A stretch of DNA of 64,000 nucleotides from Earliella scabrosa (GCA_022605405.1 JABYQQ010000001.1:1674001-1738000), one strand, 5' to 3'; counted from the stretch's first letter, positions 1 to 12,003 are shown. The notes: generated from the letters alone by a model not told the origin. Program-made: numbers and translations.

Positions 1-1562
1 ATTGATAGTCAGAGAGTTCTCGACAGTTCTCAGAATCAAGGCAACTCGCCTGAGTGCCTTTCAATACGTCCAAAGAGCCTATCTCCGGTCTATGGCACCC
101 AAGTCTAGTACCCCTTGAGTACTCATTCGACGATGACGGCCTCCACATCCAATATACCAAGATACCGGTCTCAGGAGTAGATCTAAAAGTTCTGAAGTCC
201 AACCTTCAGCTGTTCGTCCACGAAAACTGGCGTGACCGCGATGTTGCAACTTGCAACTGCAGACCTCAGGCTGCCCTGCATTTGCATACGTCTAAGGACT
301 TGAGCTTGAGGACTTGCGCGTGTTGCGACGTGGATCTTGGCGCGCTACATCTTGAACGCCGGCCGTCCGAGTCGTGCGTCGTTTGCTGAACTTGTTATGC
401 CTGTAGTACAACAGTTCCCCACTTCAAACACCTCCCTGTACGGACAGCTACCTTGGGCTCCTCGTGGTGTCAGTTCAAGTTGGAACTGTTCCTGGACACT
501 CTAGTCCAGGTCTTCCCCGAAGTAATTCGTCAAGTCGTGCATCACACAGCCACGTGGGATAGACGCTGGTCCCCCAGCTGGAAAGTACGAGATTGCGAAC
601 TTGTGCATCAATTGTCCACGTGCGAGCCACGTGGCGTCGCCTTACTCAATGCTGTTGATAGTACCTGAGTACGTTCGTTTGCTCCTGCCGTTAAGTAAGT
701 CTACTTGGGTGCGGTACCTACTACCTATATAGGACCCGAATACAGCGCAGTGCACTGACTGAGGGATCTGCCAGCTTGCGTGAGCATGCACCGGTCACTA
801 TCTCGAGACAGTTTTGTTTAACTCGCAGGCGTATGCCGCGGCACATTCTATACGGCTCTTCAGACTCTGGTTGAGAATATTCAAGGGGGCGTACAGCAGT
901 TGTGCATGCAGTGAGTGGTTTGCTCAATACCAACCACTGGCGCACATGTTCAACTCGGCAGACAGGTGCGCAATGGCAATGAGCCTGAGTGTGTCCAGGA
1001 CCGCCCGGAGGGCAATACCTATTGAACTGGGAATGTTAAACCATTGTTCTTTCCTTGGAAGCGATCAAATTTGTCCCCATTCAATCTATTCGCCGTGCGG
1101 AACCAAAAGACACTCCAATCCGGAGTCCTCCGATGATCACCCAAAGTGAAGCATGTCGGAGCGTAGTGACGGCGTTTCTAGACGGATGTTGCGTGTGTCC
1201 TCGGCCGGTCCAACAAGTGACCAACGCGTGATCACCCGCCAGCGAAGGAGCGCATCAGTCCTTTCGCTGTTCAACCGTTCACAGTCAATGAATAGCACGC
1301 GGCGAACGTTGCAATATCACTCGCAGTACTATCGTCGTCAAGCGACTGGAGCAATGCCGCTTGCACCGTGGTACACTATGCTGTGCCATCATGTGAGAGG
1401 GAAATATTATATGATTACATACCGCTAACAAAGGTCACGTCATTGCATCTTCGGATCTACAAACTTGGAGTATGGCCCTCTCGAGTGCCATTCATCCCGC
1501 GTAGGTAGGCATCCCAATCGGTCCTGTACGCGAGACGGGGTGAGCAAACGACATCGTAGTCA
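1..1562. other. Left-edge region without a supportable gene
   Basis: Several short open frames occur on both strands. The first 650 bases have moderately protein-like stretches in more than one + frame, which could be a decayed or truncated gene cut by the window edge. No family motif, consistent splice pattern or start could be recognised. The last part is the 3' flank of the transcription factor gene on the - strand. Confidence 0.4.
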
Positions 1563-4500
1563 TCATCGACGATCATACCCTGTAACGTCTGTCATCGGGC
1601 CTGGGGACACCAGCCATTCGCTGAAATCCATATCCGGCGGCTTGGCATTGTTCATGCTTGTGCTCGTGTTCGGAGTCGCAGCCTGAGCCGGTGCTCCGAG
1701 CCCTGAGGCGTTGTCCTGGTACTCCCCGAGCGGTTCGAGGAAGGCGGACAGGTCTTCTGCACCCGGAAACACGTCTTGGATCGACTGCCACAGGCTTTCG
1801 TATGCGATCGCGAAGTCGCCGTTCGAGTCGAGCGGCGTGCATTCTGGTATGGGGATGCCAGGTGGCTGCTGGGGCAGCGCGAGCGGGTCTCGAACGATCG
1901 CCCCTCCCGCACCTGGTGAGGCGCTATGGGGGTCAGTGCTCGAAAATGGGGAGAGCGCGGCTGGGTCCGGGTCCGGTCGATTCTCGTCCTGCCTCGGAGG
2001 ACAGAAGGGCGAGAGCGAAGCGCCATCTTGCGTGTTATCCGCATGGAGGGCCCACATCACGCCCGTGTTACCCCTGCTCTGATCCGGAATCTCCGGCGCT
2101 TCGTGCAAGGAGATACTTAGGTTCTCCAGAGCCGCTGTGACCAAGTCTCCAAGATTGGCTCGACCTGGCGTGGTGAACGAGCGCTTCCCGGGGCCCAGTG
2201 TGGGGCAGTCGAGCGCAATGAGTGCCTTCAGCGTAGCCCTGTGTATCTCCTCAGCGACCCATCCCATCATACACATAAGGCTGGAGCTCCTTACCTTATC
2301 TTCCGCGACGCGGGGTGTCTGCGTGAAACATCGTGAGCCAGCCACTACGGGTGTACTAGAACAATCACCTACCCGACTTCCCTGGCGCGGAGGATGGTCA
2401 TGAGCCTCTCGATATCATCGCGACAAGATTGCTTTTCCCTCTCCGTGCACTGGCCGAGCCATATGTTGATGAGGAGCACGACGCACGCTGTGAACAGCGG
2501 CATCTGCATGGGGTTGAGCGCCAGGTTCAGCAGGCCGGTCCGCGCGTGCTGTGCGCACAGCACATTCACGGAAGACCGAGCAGCGCTCGTGCAGATAGTG
2601 AGTGAGGGGAGCGGTGGTGGTGGGTCGTCCCGGGACGAGGGGAGGAATTGACGGTGGACGGAAATCTGGGTGTGGTAGTAGCTCAAGTACAGGCACGCGG
2701 ACTGGTTGAAGAACTTTTCATCCTCCATATTCGGGTCCCAGCGCACTGGCAGATTGCTAGCGTCAGGAGAGTGAGCATAGAAATATCACGATGTACGTAC
2801 GGTGTGCGGGGACCGCAGAGAGCCACTTGTTGAGCGCAGAATCGAGTTCGGCGACGACGGTCTGCTTCCATTCAGTGCCGACAAAGCCGAATAGGAGCTT
2901 TGACTTGTTGATCGTGTACTACAGAACGTCAGATCAGCTGGCTTCGCGGGATGCACAGGTGGATGCCACTCACAATCGTCCGCGACGCGAAGGCAAGGAT
3001 CTTGAAGAGCCGCGTCAGGTGGTTGGCGAAGGCGATCGTCGACGGCTTCCCAGGTGGCTGCTTGAAGGCCAGCGCCGGATCAGGGTTCGTCCAGTACTCG
3101 TCATCGACCTCCGTCATGGGATCAACGTCGAAGCTATAATGGCTACGATCAGTACGTGAATATTGGCGCCATTGCCTCGTCTACGCACTCCTCGTCGTGA
3201 ATGGAACACGGACGGCCCAGAGCAAAACTTGTCATCCGATCCATCGCGAGCAAAATCCTGCGTGCCACCAAGTTCAGTACAGGCTCATAGCGGTCGCGGA
3301 AGGGAAGACGAACCAGAACGCACGCCTCCACAGCTCCTGCTCTGGAGCCGGCATCGAGTTGTACGTCTTCTTGCGATGCAGTCCGAGGTCCAGCGCCATC
3401 CGCACACCCAGCGACAGTGTCGTCCAGTCCCCATGCGGGTAGTTCGAGGTAGTCAGGTACGCCGCTAGGAGCTGTACGGGATGAGCATGTGACGGGATGA
3501 GCAGGGACACGGAGGACGTACGACGCAGACTTGGAGATCGTGCAATTTCGGGCGGGCGAGCATCGACCAGGGCTCATATGCGACCTGTTCGAACCAATGG
3601 AACCCTCTCGACTTTGCGGGGCTCGGGATCGGGATTCGCGGGTCGGCCAACCATGCGCTCCCGATGGCGCATACGAGGAGAACGATCCCTCCGAAGCTCC
3701 GCTCGCGGTGGTGCAAGCCCAGCCTGACGTTCTCCTCAAAAGTCGGTCGATGCAGGAGTGGCAAATACAGGTTCCAATTCTCAAAGTAGCAGTTGATTAA
3801 CTTGTTCATCAATTCCGGATCGGGGAAATCGGTGTGTGGCGGAAGTCGAGGTCCTGCCAGGATCTAGTATACGACGTATGAGCACAATGTTTACTAAGGT
3901 GGTGCGGTGCAGACATACAGGTGCCTCGAAGTCCAGCGGTGCCAATTTATGAGCGATGTGAATGCGGCCTTTGCCCTTGAGGTCTAGGACGCTGAGCACC
4001 AGGTTCTTGTTGCTGGATTTGCCGTGATAGAACATGGTGTTGGTCTTCTCTCCCTTCGCAAACCTATCGTCTTCGTCGTCGCTTGGGTCTAGATTTTCTG
4101 ATTCTGAGTTTAGAAGGGCGAAGATGACCCGTCGACATTGAACATCCATACGAGACGAATGAGACATGACGCCGGACTGGGCATGCGGGCGATCTATGCT
4201 GAGGATTCCGCGAATGATGTCTGTTGGCTTCTTGGGCTGTTCGAAGAGCTTTGGATTTGATTGAATCTAATTCATGCATGTCATTTAGCCGGATGTGCAT
4301 GTTTGCGAACAGGCCTGGGACTTACCTTCCTGACAAGATGTTCCATCTTTTTCACCCGCTCTTCGAGCGCCTCGACGTAGCTGCAATTGGGAAGAGTCAG
4401 TGGTGATGCAGGCGAAGGTCAACGAGAGCACTGGGAAAAGCACGGTCGAGACTCCAAACCGGTTGAGGATTAGATCCAGGACAGTGAATGCCCAGATCCA

Positions 4501-5497
4501 GCAGCTCAAGCAGGCACAGCAGAGGGGGCTCTCGCAGAACGGTAGCCAAAATGAACCTCCCTCTCCGTCCTTGCATGCGGGAGCGAAGTGATGAATCTCT
4601 TGTACGCGTTCAACCACCTCACTCCGAGCCCAGCCACATTCTCCACTGTCAGACTCATATGGGCGGTGTCCAGGAGTTTCATCCGCAGCACATACCTGGC
4701 CGCCTCAGACTCAGATATGACAGCGAAGAAGATGAGCTGGCCCGTGAGGTGAATATCTCTTGCTCTTTCAACGGAAGGCGAAAAGCGCGCATGGCTCCAT
4801 CCATGACAAAGCACAGCCTCTCCCCCTATGTGGCGACCGAGGGAGGACTTGAAGCTGCTCAGTGCAGCCTCAGGTGGTCCATGCTGCTGTTCGTAGCTTG
4901 GGTATGCCACAGAGAACAACGAGAATGTCCTCAGAGAGAACCCGGACCAGGCCACCGTCGTCAAATGTGCCATCTCGCACGAAGCCGACTTTCCAGACTC
5001 CAGAAGCGGAACCAAATGGGACTAACCTCTTCGTAGGCCGACGCATCTATCAAAAACATCGAGTATCAGCATTTGGACGCGATGTCGGCAGACACAAAGA
5101 GAGATACGAACTGACCTTCGTGGAGGGTTGGTACTGACACTCGACGCCAGCAGCCGCGCAGTTCGAGCAGCGATAATCCGGCATGTCGCCCGCGTCGCCT
5201 ACGCACCCGCCGTTCGTCAGTCAGTCAGTCACGCCCCCCGAATTATGCACCGCGCCTGACGAGACGCTACTCACATCCCACTGCAGTCGGACAGAATCGG
5301 GGCCCGGCCTCTCGTCAGAAACCGTCAGTCCCAACAGACGAGCGTAAGCACCGCTTACCCTTCCTCCGCCTGCAGCGGTCACAAGCGACCGAGTGCTTCG
5401 TTCTCCGCATGCGAACGCGGGTCGTTTCGGATTCCGACGGTTCGTCAACCATGTTCGAGCTGCTCGGCGTTGATGTCGTTTGGTTCGAGTGGACCAT
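1563..5497 (-). CDS. Zn2Cys6 fungal-specific transcription factor
   Basis: A GAL4-type binuclear zinc cluster transcription factor, expected to act in the nucleus as a sequence-specific regulator. Exon 1 (5497-5359) ends in a CDRCRRRK segment. A 6-nt exon (5275-5280) and exon 3 (5198-5116) complete the C-x2-C-x6-C-x9-C-x2-C-x6-C pattern. Exons at 5046-5027 and 4380-4326 continue in frame with the usual linker and coiled-coil dimerisation segment, YVEALEERVKKMEHL. Further downstream (about 4.26-2.4 kb) lies a Fungal_trans regulatory domain: an LHRPTFEE motif near 3.75 kb, then NYPHGDWTTLSLGVRMALDL and ELWRRAFW near 3.4 kb. The C-terminal 250 residues are Pro/Ser/Asp-rich, suggesting an activation region, and end at a TGA at 1563. 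The start ATG is the first before the zinc cluster. The target pathway cannot be read from the sequence, and neighbours do not suggest one. The intron at 5026-4381 is 646 bp, about ten times the local norm. Confidence 0.88.
4381..5026 (-). other. Oversized 646-bp intron with a same-strand ORF
   Basis: The donor GTTAGT and acceptor TTGCAG join two exons that keep frame, giving Thr-Lys-Arg-Ser-Tyr-Val-Glu. The intron contains a 169-codon open frame on the same strand (5015-4506). It is followed by a hydrophobic stretch (about 4.5-4.4 kb) in another frame. This could be an inserted fragment of a membrane-protein gene or simply open sequence. No family was recognised. Confidence 0.5.
5275..5280 (-). 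other. 6-nt microexon completing the zinc cluster
   Basis: The sequence TGGGAT is flanked by CTGCAG on its 5' side and GTGAGT on its 3' side. Joining G (5359) + TGGGAT + GC (5198) encodes Val-Gly-Cys. This supplies the invariant third cysteine at the canonical x6 spacing and keeps frame through the following exons. Splicing exon 1 straight to exon 3 would lose that cysteine. Confidence 0.72.
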
Positions 5498-5917
5498 TGT
5501 GGAGGGCGAAACGAACCAAGTTCAACGACACCGGTATTCGCTCTCCCAAGTATGACGGAGGCTGCGTGTGCCTTCGGCCCGTCCGCACGATCGGAGATCT
5601 TCGTCCGGCAATCGCCGTTGTTACTAAGCTAACCTTAACCTGAGATTGCTCACGCGAACACCAGTTGGAAACGAGGGAAGACTCCGAATCTAGTCAACAA
5701 AAGCCTTGTATGATTGCAGAAGTCAACAGTAGGTACAAACCGACAACAGCCAATACACCCGATACCAGTAGCAAGCACAGGACCCGAAACCAGACACACT
5801 GTACAACAGACAGTTCCAGAACGCTATCATAACCCGGTCATGAAACTCGAACACGCATTGCAACTTCCCCAATCCGAAAGCAGCCCCATCGCAAGCGGGG
5901 ATCGCATGGGACACCGA
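5498..5917. other. Short intergenic region
   Basis: This lies between the transcription factor start and the stop of the next - strand gene, so it should hold the transcription factor promoter. No clear TATA box or other motif was seen. Confidence 0.4.
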
Positions 5918-7534
5918 TCACGCTCTCTGCGTCCGGATCATGAAGCAGATATCGTCCAGCACGTCGTTCTCCCTCCTCGGGCGCACCAAGTCGCTCTCGT
6001 TGACCCTCACCAGCGGCCGGCGCGAAGTGTGCAGCATCCGCGCGATCTCGTCCAGCACGTCCAGCCCGCCCGTCGTCGGTGCGATCTGCAGCGGGGTAAG
6101 CCGCCCAGGGGGCGGTGGCGGAGGGAGACGCAGCTCCGGCATAAGCCTGAGCGGCCGCAGCGCAGGACCCATTCCCGTCCCAAACGTACGAGTCTGTGGC
6201 GCCGAGTGGTCCTGTCCCTGGACTTGAGAAGGAGAATGAGCGGGGATGTTGTTGGGTGGAGTGGGGTTCGACACTCGCGAGCGCCGGTCTCGCTCCCGGT
6301 CGCGATCGCGATGGCGCCGCCGGGCCGTAAGCACCTGCTGAGGGGGGTGTCGGTGCCCGCGCCTGTCGAGCCGGTCTTGCTGGTCCTGGGCATGTGCTTG
6401 CGAGACGACGAGGTGGGTCAATGCGGGTCCCTCGTCCGAGCTCGAGGAGCGCAGTTGGAGCCGAGCGCTTTGTTGAAGAGGGGGGCGAGCGTGAGGAATG
6501 GGAGGAGGCGATGTGCAAGGCGAGGGGTCGGATAGGTTCTCAGGTGGAGACAGGCAGTCCGAGCCCGCACTCTCGACGTCGGCGATGTTGCCCGAGCTTT
6601 CTTCTGCGAGCAATTGGAGTAAACCCAAGCCTGACCCTAATCCTGTGTTATCCTCGTCTCCCGAGGTCGCGCCCGATCCTGGGCCCGACTCTGAGCCCGA
6701 GCCCGATGACACAGACGCAAGCGGACTGCCACTCCCCCGGAAGAGGGACGACGCAGACGGGTTCAGAGCGGAACGTGTAATGCTCCTTCGGTCGGGGCTG
6801 TCGTCAGAGCTTGACTGTGCGAAGAGCGCAGACCGCGATGGCGATGGGGTATCGCGAGGGGGTCCGGCGGGCGTGGCCTTCGCCCATGCTCGAATGCTCG
6901 AACGTGTGGGCAGCTGCTCGTCCGAATCACTCGAAGCTGAATGCGAGTCTGCCGATGATTGTTTTGGCGGGGGAGTCAGAGGGCGAGCAGCAGACGGATT
7001 GCAGACTTGGACTGGCTGAGAAGTTACTGCAGCGAGGGGAACGTGTTTTAAATCCGTCACCGCAGAGGTTGTGCCAGGTGAGGCAGCGGAGTCTGGAGGA
7101 GTTATAGGGGTACTGGGTGACCGGAGCTGAGATGAAGATGGCGTTGTGCCAAAAGAAGATGGGCGAAACTGTGAGGTAATAACTTCAATCAGTATTGCAC
7201 GGACGAAAAAGTGCCACACGGGTGATAGAAACATGGTCGCATCGTCTGCGCAAGGGAACTCAGGAGGCGTGAGGATGACGGAACTTGCGAACTCGATGGA
7301 GGGCGGACTGGTGCCTTTCGCCGCTGGGAGGGATGAATATATGATATTTACCTTGCTAGACGACGATCCAGACCCGATGCCAGAGTCAACTTGCAATTGC
7401 CCCAGCTGCTTGTTTGAACTAATCAGGTGTGCTCGTGGTTCGGCGCTAGATGCGCGTACGATGTGCGGTGATTGAACATCCCGATGCGTGTGCGTAGAGG
7501 TAGATCTGGGATTCGGGTTGTGTCGTGGATCCAT
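5918..7534 (-). CDS. Ser/Pro-rich hypothetical protein
   Basis: A long open frame from ATG 7534 (MDPRHNPNPR) to the stop at 5918, about 540 codons if unspliced. The composition is low complexity: Ser, Pro, Asp and Gly runs, then an Arg-rich stretch, consistent with an intrinsically disordered, perhaps nuclear, protein. The last 60 residues are more ordered and hold two related segments, LDVLDEIARMLHTSRR and NDVLDDICFMIRTQR, ending six bases or so before the stop. A short intron may remove about 16 hydrophobic residues near 7.2 kb, where GTGTGG and a pyrimidine-rich CTCACAG acceptor occur. The frame stays open upstream of 7534, and broken frames continue to about 8.4 kb, so the true 5' end is uncertain. 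No known domain was recognised. Confidence 0.5.
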   Translation of the reverse strand: MDPRHNPNPRSTSTHTHRDVQSPHIVRASSAEPRAHLISSNKQLGQLQVDSGIGSGSSSSKVNIIYSSLPAAKGTSPPSIEFASSVILTPPEFPCADDATMFLSPVWHFFVRAILIEVITSQFRPSSFGTTPSSSQLRSPSTPITPPDSAASPGTTSAVTDLKHVPLAAVTSQPVQVCNPSAARPLTPPPKQSSADSHSASSDSDEQLPTRSSIRAWAKATPAGPPRDTPSPSRSALFAQSSSDDSPDRRSITRSALNPSASSLFRGSGSPLASVSSGSGSESGPGSGATSGDEDNTGLGSGLGLLQLLAEESSGNIADVESAGSDCLSPPENLSDPSPCTSPPPIPHARPPLQQSARLQLRSSSSDEGPALTHLVVSQAHAQDQQDRLDRRGHRHPPQQVLTARRRHRDRDRERDRRSRVSNPTPPNNIPAHSPSQVQGQDHSAPQTRTFGTGMGPALRPLRLMPELRLPPPPPPGRLTPLQIAPTTGGLDVLDEIARMLHTSRRPLVRVNESDLVRPRRENDVLDDICFMIRTQRA

Positions 7535-9172
7535 AGCTTGTCGATGGAAGATCTGATGTCGGGTGAAGTCAGTAACGTCGCTTGCAACAAGCCGGGAGAA
7601 GCGCATGAGCGGACAATCTCGCGATGTCTTTCGAGAATGGGAAAGTAATCGACAGACCCCTGAGCACTCCGAACGGGCCGATGCGCACGATAACGTGGCT
7701 CTGACTCCAGAGATGCCTTGCTCGACATCACGTCAAGTAGAATATGGATCGTTGCTGATAAGTAGTGCGAAGTTATAGGTTCCATTGCCACAGTTGCATC
7801 GACCGCAACCGATGCGACAGACTGCGACAGACGAGACGCGCTTTGTGGGGCATCAACTCTGCCAAGTGTTCCGCGCAAACTCCGAGAGATCTTGATCGAC
7901 GACTCGCTGCAGGAACAGGAACAGGAACGAGGACACTCACTCAGGAGGTGGTGGAGCAGGCTGAGGACGGAACTATGACGTTGTGGCGCCTTCAAGTGGT
8001 AACGCGGATGAGCCCGAAATGACCGAGACGGCGCTGGGGATCAAAAAGAGACAAGATGTGAGTTGTACGTTCGACCAGCGCACAGTTCAAGAGGAAGATG
8101 AACGACGATGGATCCAAAGATGATGGAGGGAAGAAAAAGAGATGGCGCAGAGGGATTGGAAACGAGGAGCGACTTGATTAGACCAGCAGCCATGGGAGAG
8201 ACTGGTCTGGACTCTGGGGCCCATAGGCGCCATGGGCTACCTGTTGCCACGGTCGCTGATGACCTCCTCGCACTGAGGCTCGCAGTCTTCCCATCCATAT
8301 CCTCGTCCCTCTCCAGCCATGCACTTACCACGAGCCGCGTTCCCTGCCCACTCACCGCTTCAACTCTCCAGTCGACCGCATACAACCGAGGATGGGACCA
8401 GCGGCTTGGTGAGTCTGGGAGCAATGACGTCGTTGGAGGAGTTGGAGACGTTGCGGGGCGTTGCGGGGCTTTGTGGGCTGATCACTTTGCGGGGCTGATC
8501 ACACACGACTCACGCCTCAGAAAGACACCTTAACACTGATGGTTATAATGTGCAGCACCTAAGCATGAGACGATTGGTGTCAGCACTACTGTCAACTCGA
8601 TGTGTCGAAAACCGTATGTAAAGCTGAAAGAATCACCTGTTGAGCGACTTCAACGCATGGTTTAGGCGTCACTAAGAATCGGGCGCGTTCTAGGATGATA
8701 GTAGTTGTATTGCAATGAGTCGTGAGAGCATGGTTGTGGAAGGAAGTAACCGGCGACGTTAGCACTTTCTTGCGAGTAAGACTGCAGACGCCCGAGCTTC
8801 AGGGCCGGCGTGCCTCCCAATCCGGCAGCTCAGACGCCCGTCGAAAGTTATCGTCCACAGATCGTCAGCGAGCCCGACACTCGACACCTCCTCAAGACGT
8901 GAGTACCCTTCTTTATGCCACTAGGTCGTTTCTAGGACGTGTAGGACAACTTCATGCGCGAAGCAGCCAAACCTGGGATCGGAGAGAGGATGGGTTCAGG
9001 CTGGATGGAACTTGCATCGAACGGATGAGGCCCTTTGCCGAAGTCGAAGATCCACACTTCCCTCGACTCAGATCCTCCCTCTCTCCTAGATCTCTCTTTC
9101 CTGCCGAACCTGCGCACGGACTCTGAACTCACAGCTCTCATTTTGAACGCAGTTATCTTCCCGCAAGACACA
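7535..9172. other. Divergent intergenic region
   Basis: This stretch separates the Ser/Pro-rich gene from RPS2 on the + strand. Open frames on the - strand between 7.6 and 8.4 kb, including a hydrophobic segment near 8.1 kb, could be 5' exons of the Ser/Pro-rich gene, but no consistent splice model was found. The 600 bases before RPS2 lack a TATA box, as is common for ribosomal protein genes. Confidence 0.4.
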
Positions 9173-9369
9173 ATGGCTGACTCTGGACGCGGACGCGGCG
9201 GTTTCGGGCGTGGGCGTGGTGACCGTGGACGGGGCCGTCGCGGTCCCCGCCGCGGTGGCCGCAAGGACGAGGAGAAGGAGTGGTGAGTGCGCATCATATC
9301 ACAACTCCTCACCCGCATCCCAACGTCCCGCCGTCCGTCAGGGTCCCTGTCACCAAGCTCGGCCGTCTC

Positions 9370-9416
<47 letters not shown>

Positions 9417-10066
9417 GCTCCCCGTCAAGGAGTACCAGATCATCGACTTCTTCCTCCCCAAGCTCAAGGATGAGGTCATGAAGATCATGCCTGTCCAGAA
9501 GCAGACCCGTGCCGGCCAGCGTACTCGCTTCAAGGCGTTCGTCGCGATCGGTGACTTCGACGGTCACGTCGGCCTCGGCGTTAAGTGCGCAAAGGAAGTC
9601 GCGACCGCCATCCGTGGCGCCATCATCCTCGCCAAGCTTTCCGTCGTCCCCGTTCGTAGGGGTTACTGGGGTGCCAACCTCGGTGAGCCCCACACCGTGC
9701 CCTCGAAGGTGTCCGGGAAGGTCGGTTCCGTCATGTGCCGTCTCATCCCCGCACCCCGAGGTACTGGTCTCGTCGCGGCGCCGGCGTCGAAGCGACTGCT
9801 CCAGCTCGCGGGCGTCGAGGATTGCTACACGCAATCCAAGGGTTCGACGGCGACGATGGGTAACTTCTTGAAGGCGACCTTCGCAGCCGTAAGTACCATC
9901 CTCCGTCTCGTGCGTCTCATGACAGACTGCTCACCCGTGCTTGTGTGCGCAGATCACGAAAACGTACGCGTTCCTCACGCCCGACCTCTGGCGCGAGATC
10001 CCCCTCTCCAAGTTCCCGTACGACGAGCACAGCGCGCACCTCGCGGCCGGCAAGAAGGCGTACTAG
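9173..10066 (+). CDS. RPS2: 40S ribosomal protein S2 (uS5)
   Basis: A structural protein of the small ribosomal subunit, near the mRNA entry site and involved in decoding accuracy. There are three exons: 9173-9282, 9342-9888 and 9953-10066. The N-terminus is the typical Arg/Gly repeat tail, [16 protein letters not shown]. It is followed by the conserved S5 domain, with [27 protein letters not shown], the double-stranded RNA-binding-like segment around [29 protein letters not shown] and [17 protein letters not shown]. It ends [17 protein letters not shown]. The protein is about 256 residues, normal for fungal S2. Both introns are short (59 and 64 bp) and sit next to conserved blocks. Codon use is strongly biased to C-ending codons, as expected of a highly expressed gene. 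Confidence 0.97.
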
Positions 10067-11854
10067 ACGTTTTCTCTGTCCGTGTCCGGCGGGGGTTCGG
10101 GAGGGGAGTGTTGATCCGATTGTATTCCTGCTGTGTTACTAGCATCTGCTTTCCGCCGCCACCACCAAAACGCTACTATGGGATGTCATCATCTCCTCCA
10201 TGACGCATTATGCCGATGACACCGTTTATGACTCCCGCTGCCTAAGTGTGATTGATCTTGAGCCGCTTACCTCGAGCTCCCTCATGGAGTGGTATTGGAA
10301 CATGATTCCAAAGGCACACGCAGTCTGATTTAACGCGCCGAATTCCGGTGGTATATTCCTTTCAGGAACTAAAATGACCATTAGAGGTCTACATAAGGTA
10401 CGAGTAAGATAGCAATGTTATAGCCATATATACCGTAACGACGTAGCTATGCTGCTCTTGGAGAGCGCGGTTAGAGCAACAAGCGGCCCGTCTGGGAGAT
10501 CGTTCGATCTATGGCCCCTCCTTGTGCCCTGCGCAGTAATACTGGTCAAGGCGCATCCCGGGTTTTCTGTGTTTGTTGATCAAGGGGTCCCGAAACGAGG
10601 GGACCCGCGCGCTGTCGGGCGTCGGACATCTTCAGAGGGCTGGATGAACGGGGTAGGTCAGGGCGTTGGTGGGATATAACGTCCCGCGGACTAGTGGGGG
10701 TGTATATTCCCCGGCTGGCGGGATCTCGTCAGCGGTCGATGGCATGACGTCCTCCTCAGGCTCCGAACACCCCCGCGGCGGTCGCGGAGTCGAGAGGAGC
10801 GTCGACGCTGCGGAGCCGGAGTAGGGGGTTGACCAGCTCGCCCTGTTGAACGGTCCATCCGGTGTGGAATGCCTGAGCTCCACGAGCCGCCTGACGGGGA
10901 AACGGACGAGGTGAGGAGCAGGGGTGGGCGCTATGATCTGTGAGATAAACCTTGCGGGAGTGATGTGCGAGGTTTCAGAGTATGGAGTTGCGCTGCTCGA
11001 GCGATACTCGCCAATCTAAACCGAGGAGCCCCAGCGTATGTAGCGCGGGTCGCAAAGGAGGTGAACCGATGGTGGTGGGTCGGGGCGCACCGCTGCGCGT
11101 TCGCGTGGTGGATAGGCGTCGGAGGGCTGGACGTACTGGGGACCCGGGTCGGGCCTCGCGGAAGTCGCGTTCGACCGGGAGGGCCAGCTTCTCTCGACGG
11201 GCTGTGCGGTAGAGTAGTTGGAGCGCGTCAGCCGGATGTTGAAGGGGGGCTGGTGGGTACGGCGAGGGTGATGCCGGGACTGTAACCACCCGCTGGCCTC
11301 TGCGGGAGCATCCATCAGTGAGACTGGCTTGGTGAAGACAAGAGACCGACTTACGCTCCGGTACACCAGTCGCACCGGACGCCGCTTCAACGGACCTCTG
11401 GTTGATGGCGAGCTGCTTGAATGTGACGAAGCGGGTTGCGGGGGACGATAAAGCGAGCATGTGGGGTGGGAGGCGCGGGGATGAGGGTGGGGGTATCGAG
11501 GAGGTGTTGAGGAGGACCACGAGGAGGCGGACCACCTCCCCCTCAGGTAGAGGGGCAACCCACTCGGCACTGTGCAAGCTGGTTTGACCAACAGCCAAGG
11601 TGGAAAGCGGATATGAGCACGTACCTCGTGCCATTCCTACATCCATGAACTTCCGGTTACGCGGCGTACAACCACCGCGCCTAACCATCCCTCTGGGACG
11701 AGTTAAGTGTCAACGCGATACGGGCGTGAGGGAACATGCTCACCTTCAATGAAGAAGGACGGATGTCCGGTGCGAACACGACGCTACGAGGTCGCTATCG
11801 CTGTGTGGAAGGTCAACCATGCGTTTCGATGCTACGAGTCGAGGAGGGACTCAC
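10067..11854. other. Region with no resolved gene; 3' side of a possible small locus
   Basis: This covers the RPS2 3' flank followed by Pro/Arg-rich open frames on both strands. The - strand frames between 11.85 and 10.6 kb may include downstream exons of the small locus starting at 11940, but no frame-consistent splice path was found. It may be decayed coding sequence. Confidence 0.35.
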
Positions 11855-11940
11855 CAAGTAAGCATAAGGCTGAGAAGTTTGTCTGTGAGAGGGCCAAGGG
11901 CGAGAAGATGTGGCGGGAGAGGCGGAGACTCGTCAACCAT
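11855..11940 (-). CDS. First exon of a possible small protein (copy 1)
   Basis: ATG 11940 lies 64 bases after a TATATAAG box (12004-12011, read on the - strand). The exon encodes about 28 residues, beginning MVDESPPLPPHLLALG, with a TDKLL motif, and ends at a GTGAGT donor. A 20-nt block shared exactly with the locus at 17.8 kb covers the TDKLL codons. Downstream exons could not be joined, and the tested joins meet stops, so this may be a pseudogene. Its function is unknown. Confidence 0.3.
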
Positions 11941-12003
11941 GATCTGGGTGAGTGCAGGAGAGGGAAGAAGAGGTGATGAGCTCTGCTGGCCATCGAGGAC
12001 CCC

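Noticed and set aside
5714..6535. 273-codon + strand frame, Arg/Pro-rich
   Set aside because: Overlaps the Ser/Pro-rich - strand gene and has the composition expected of its antisense; no motif.
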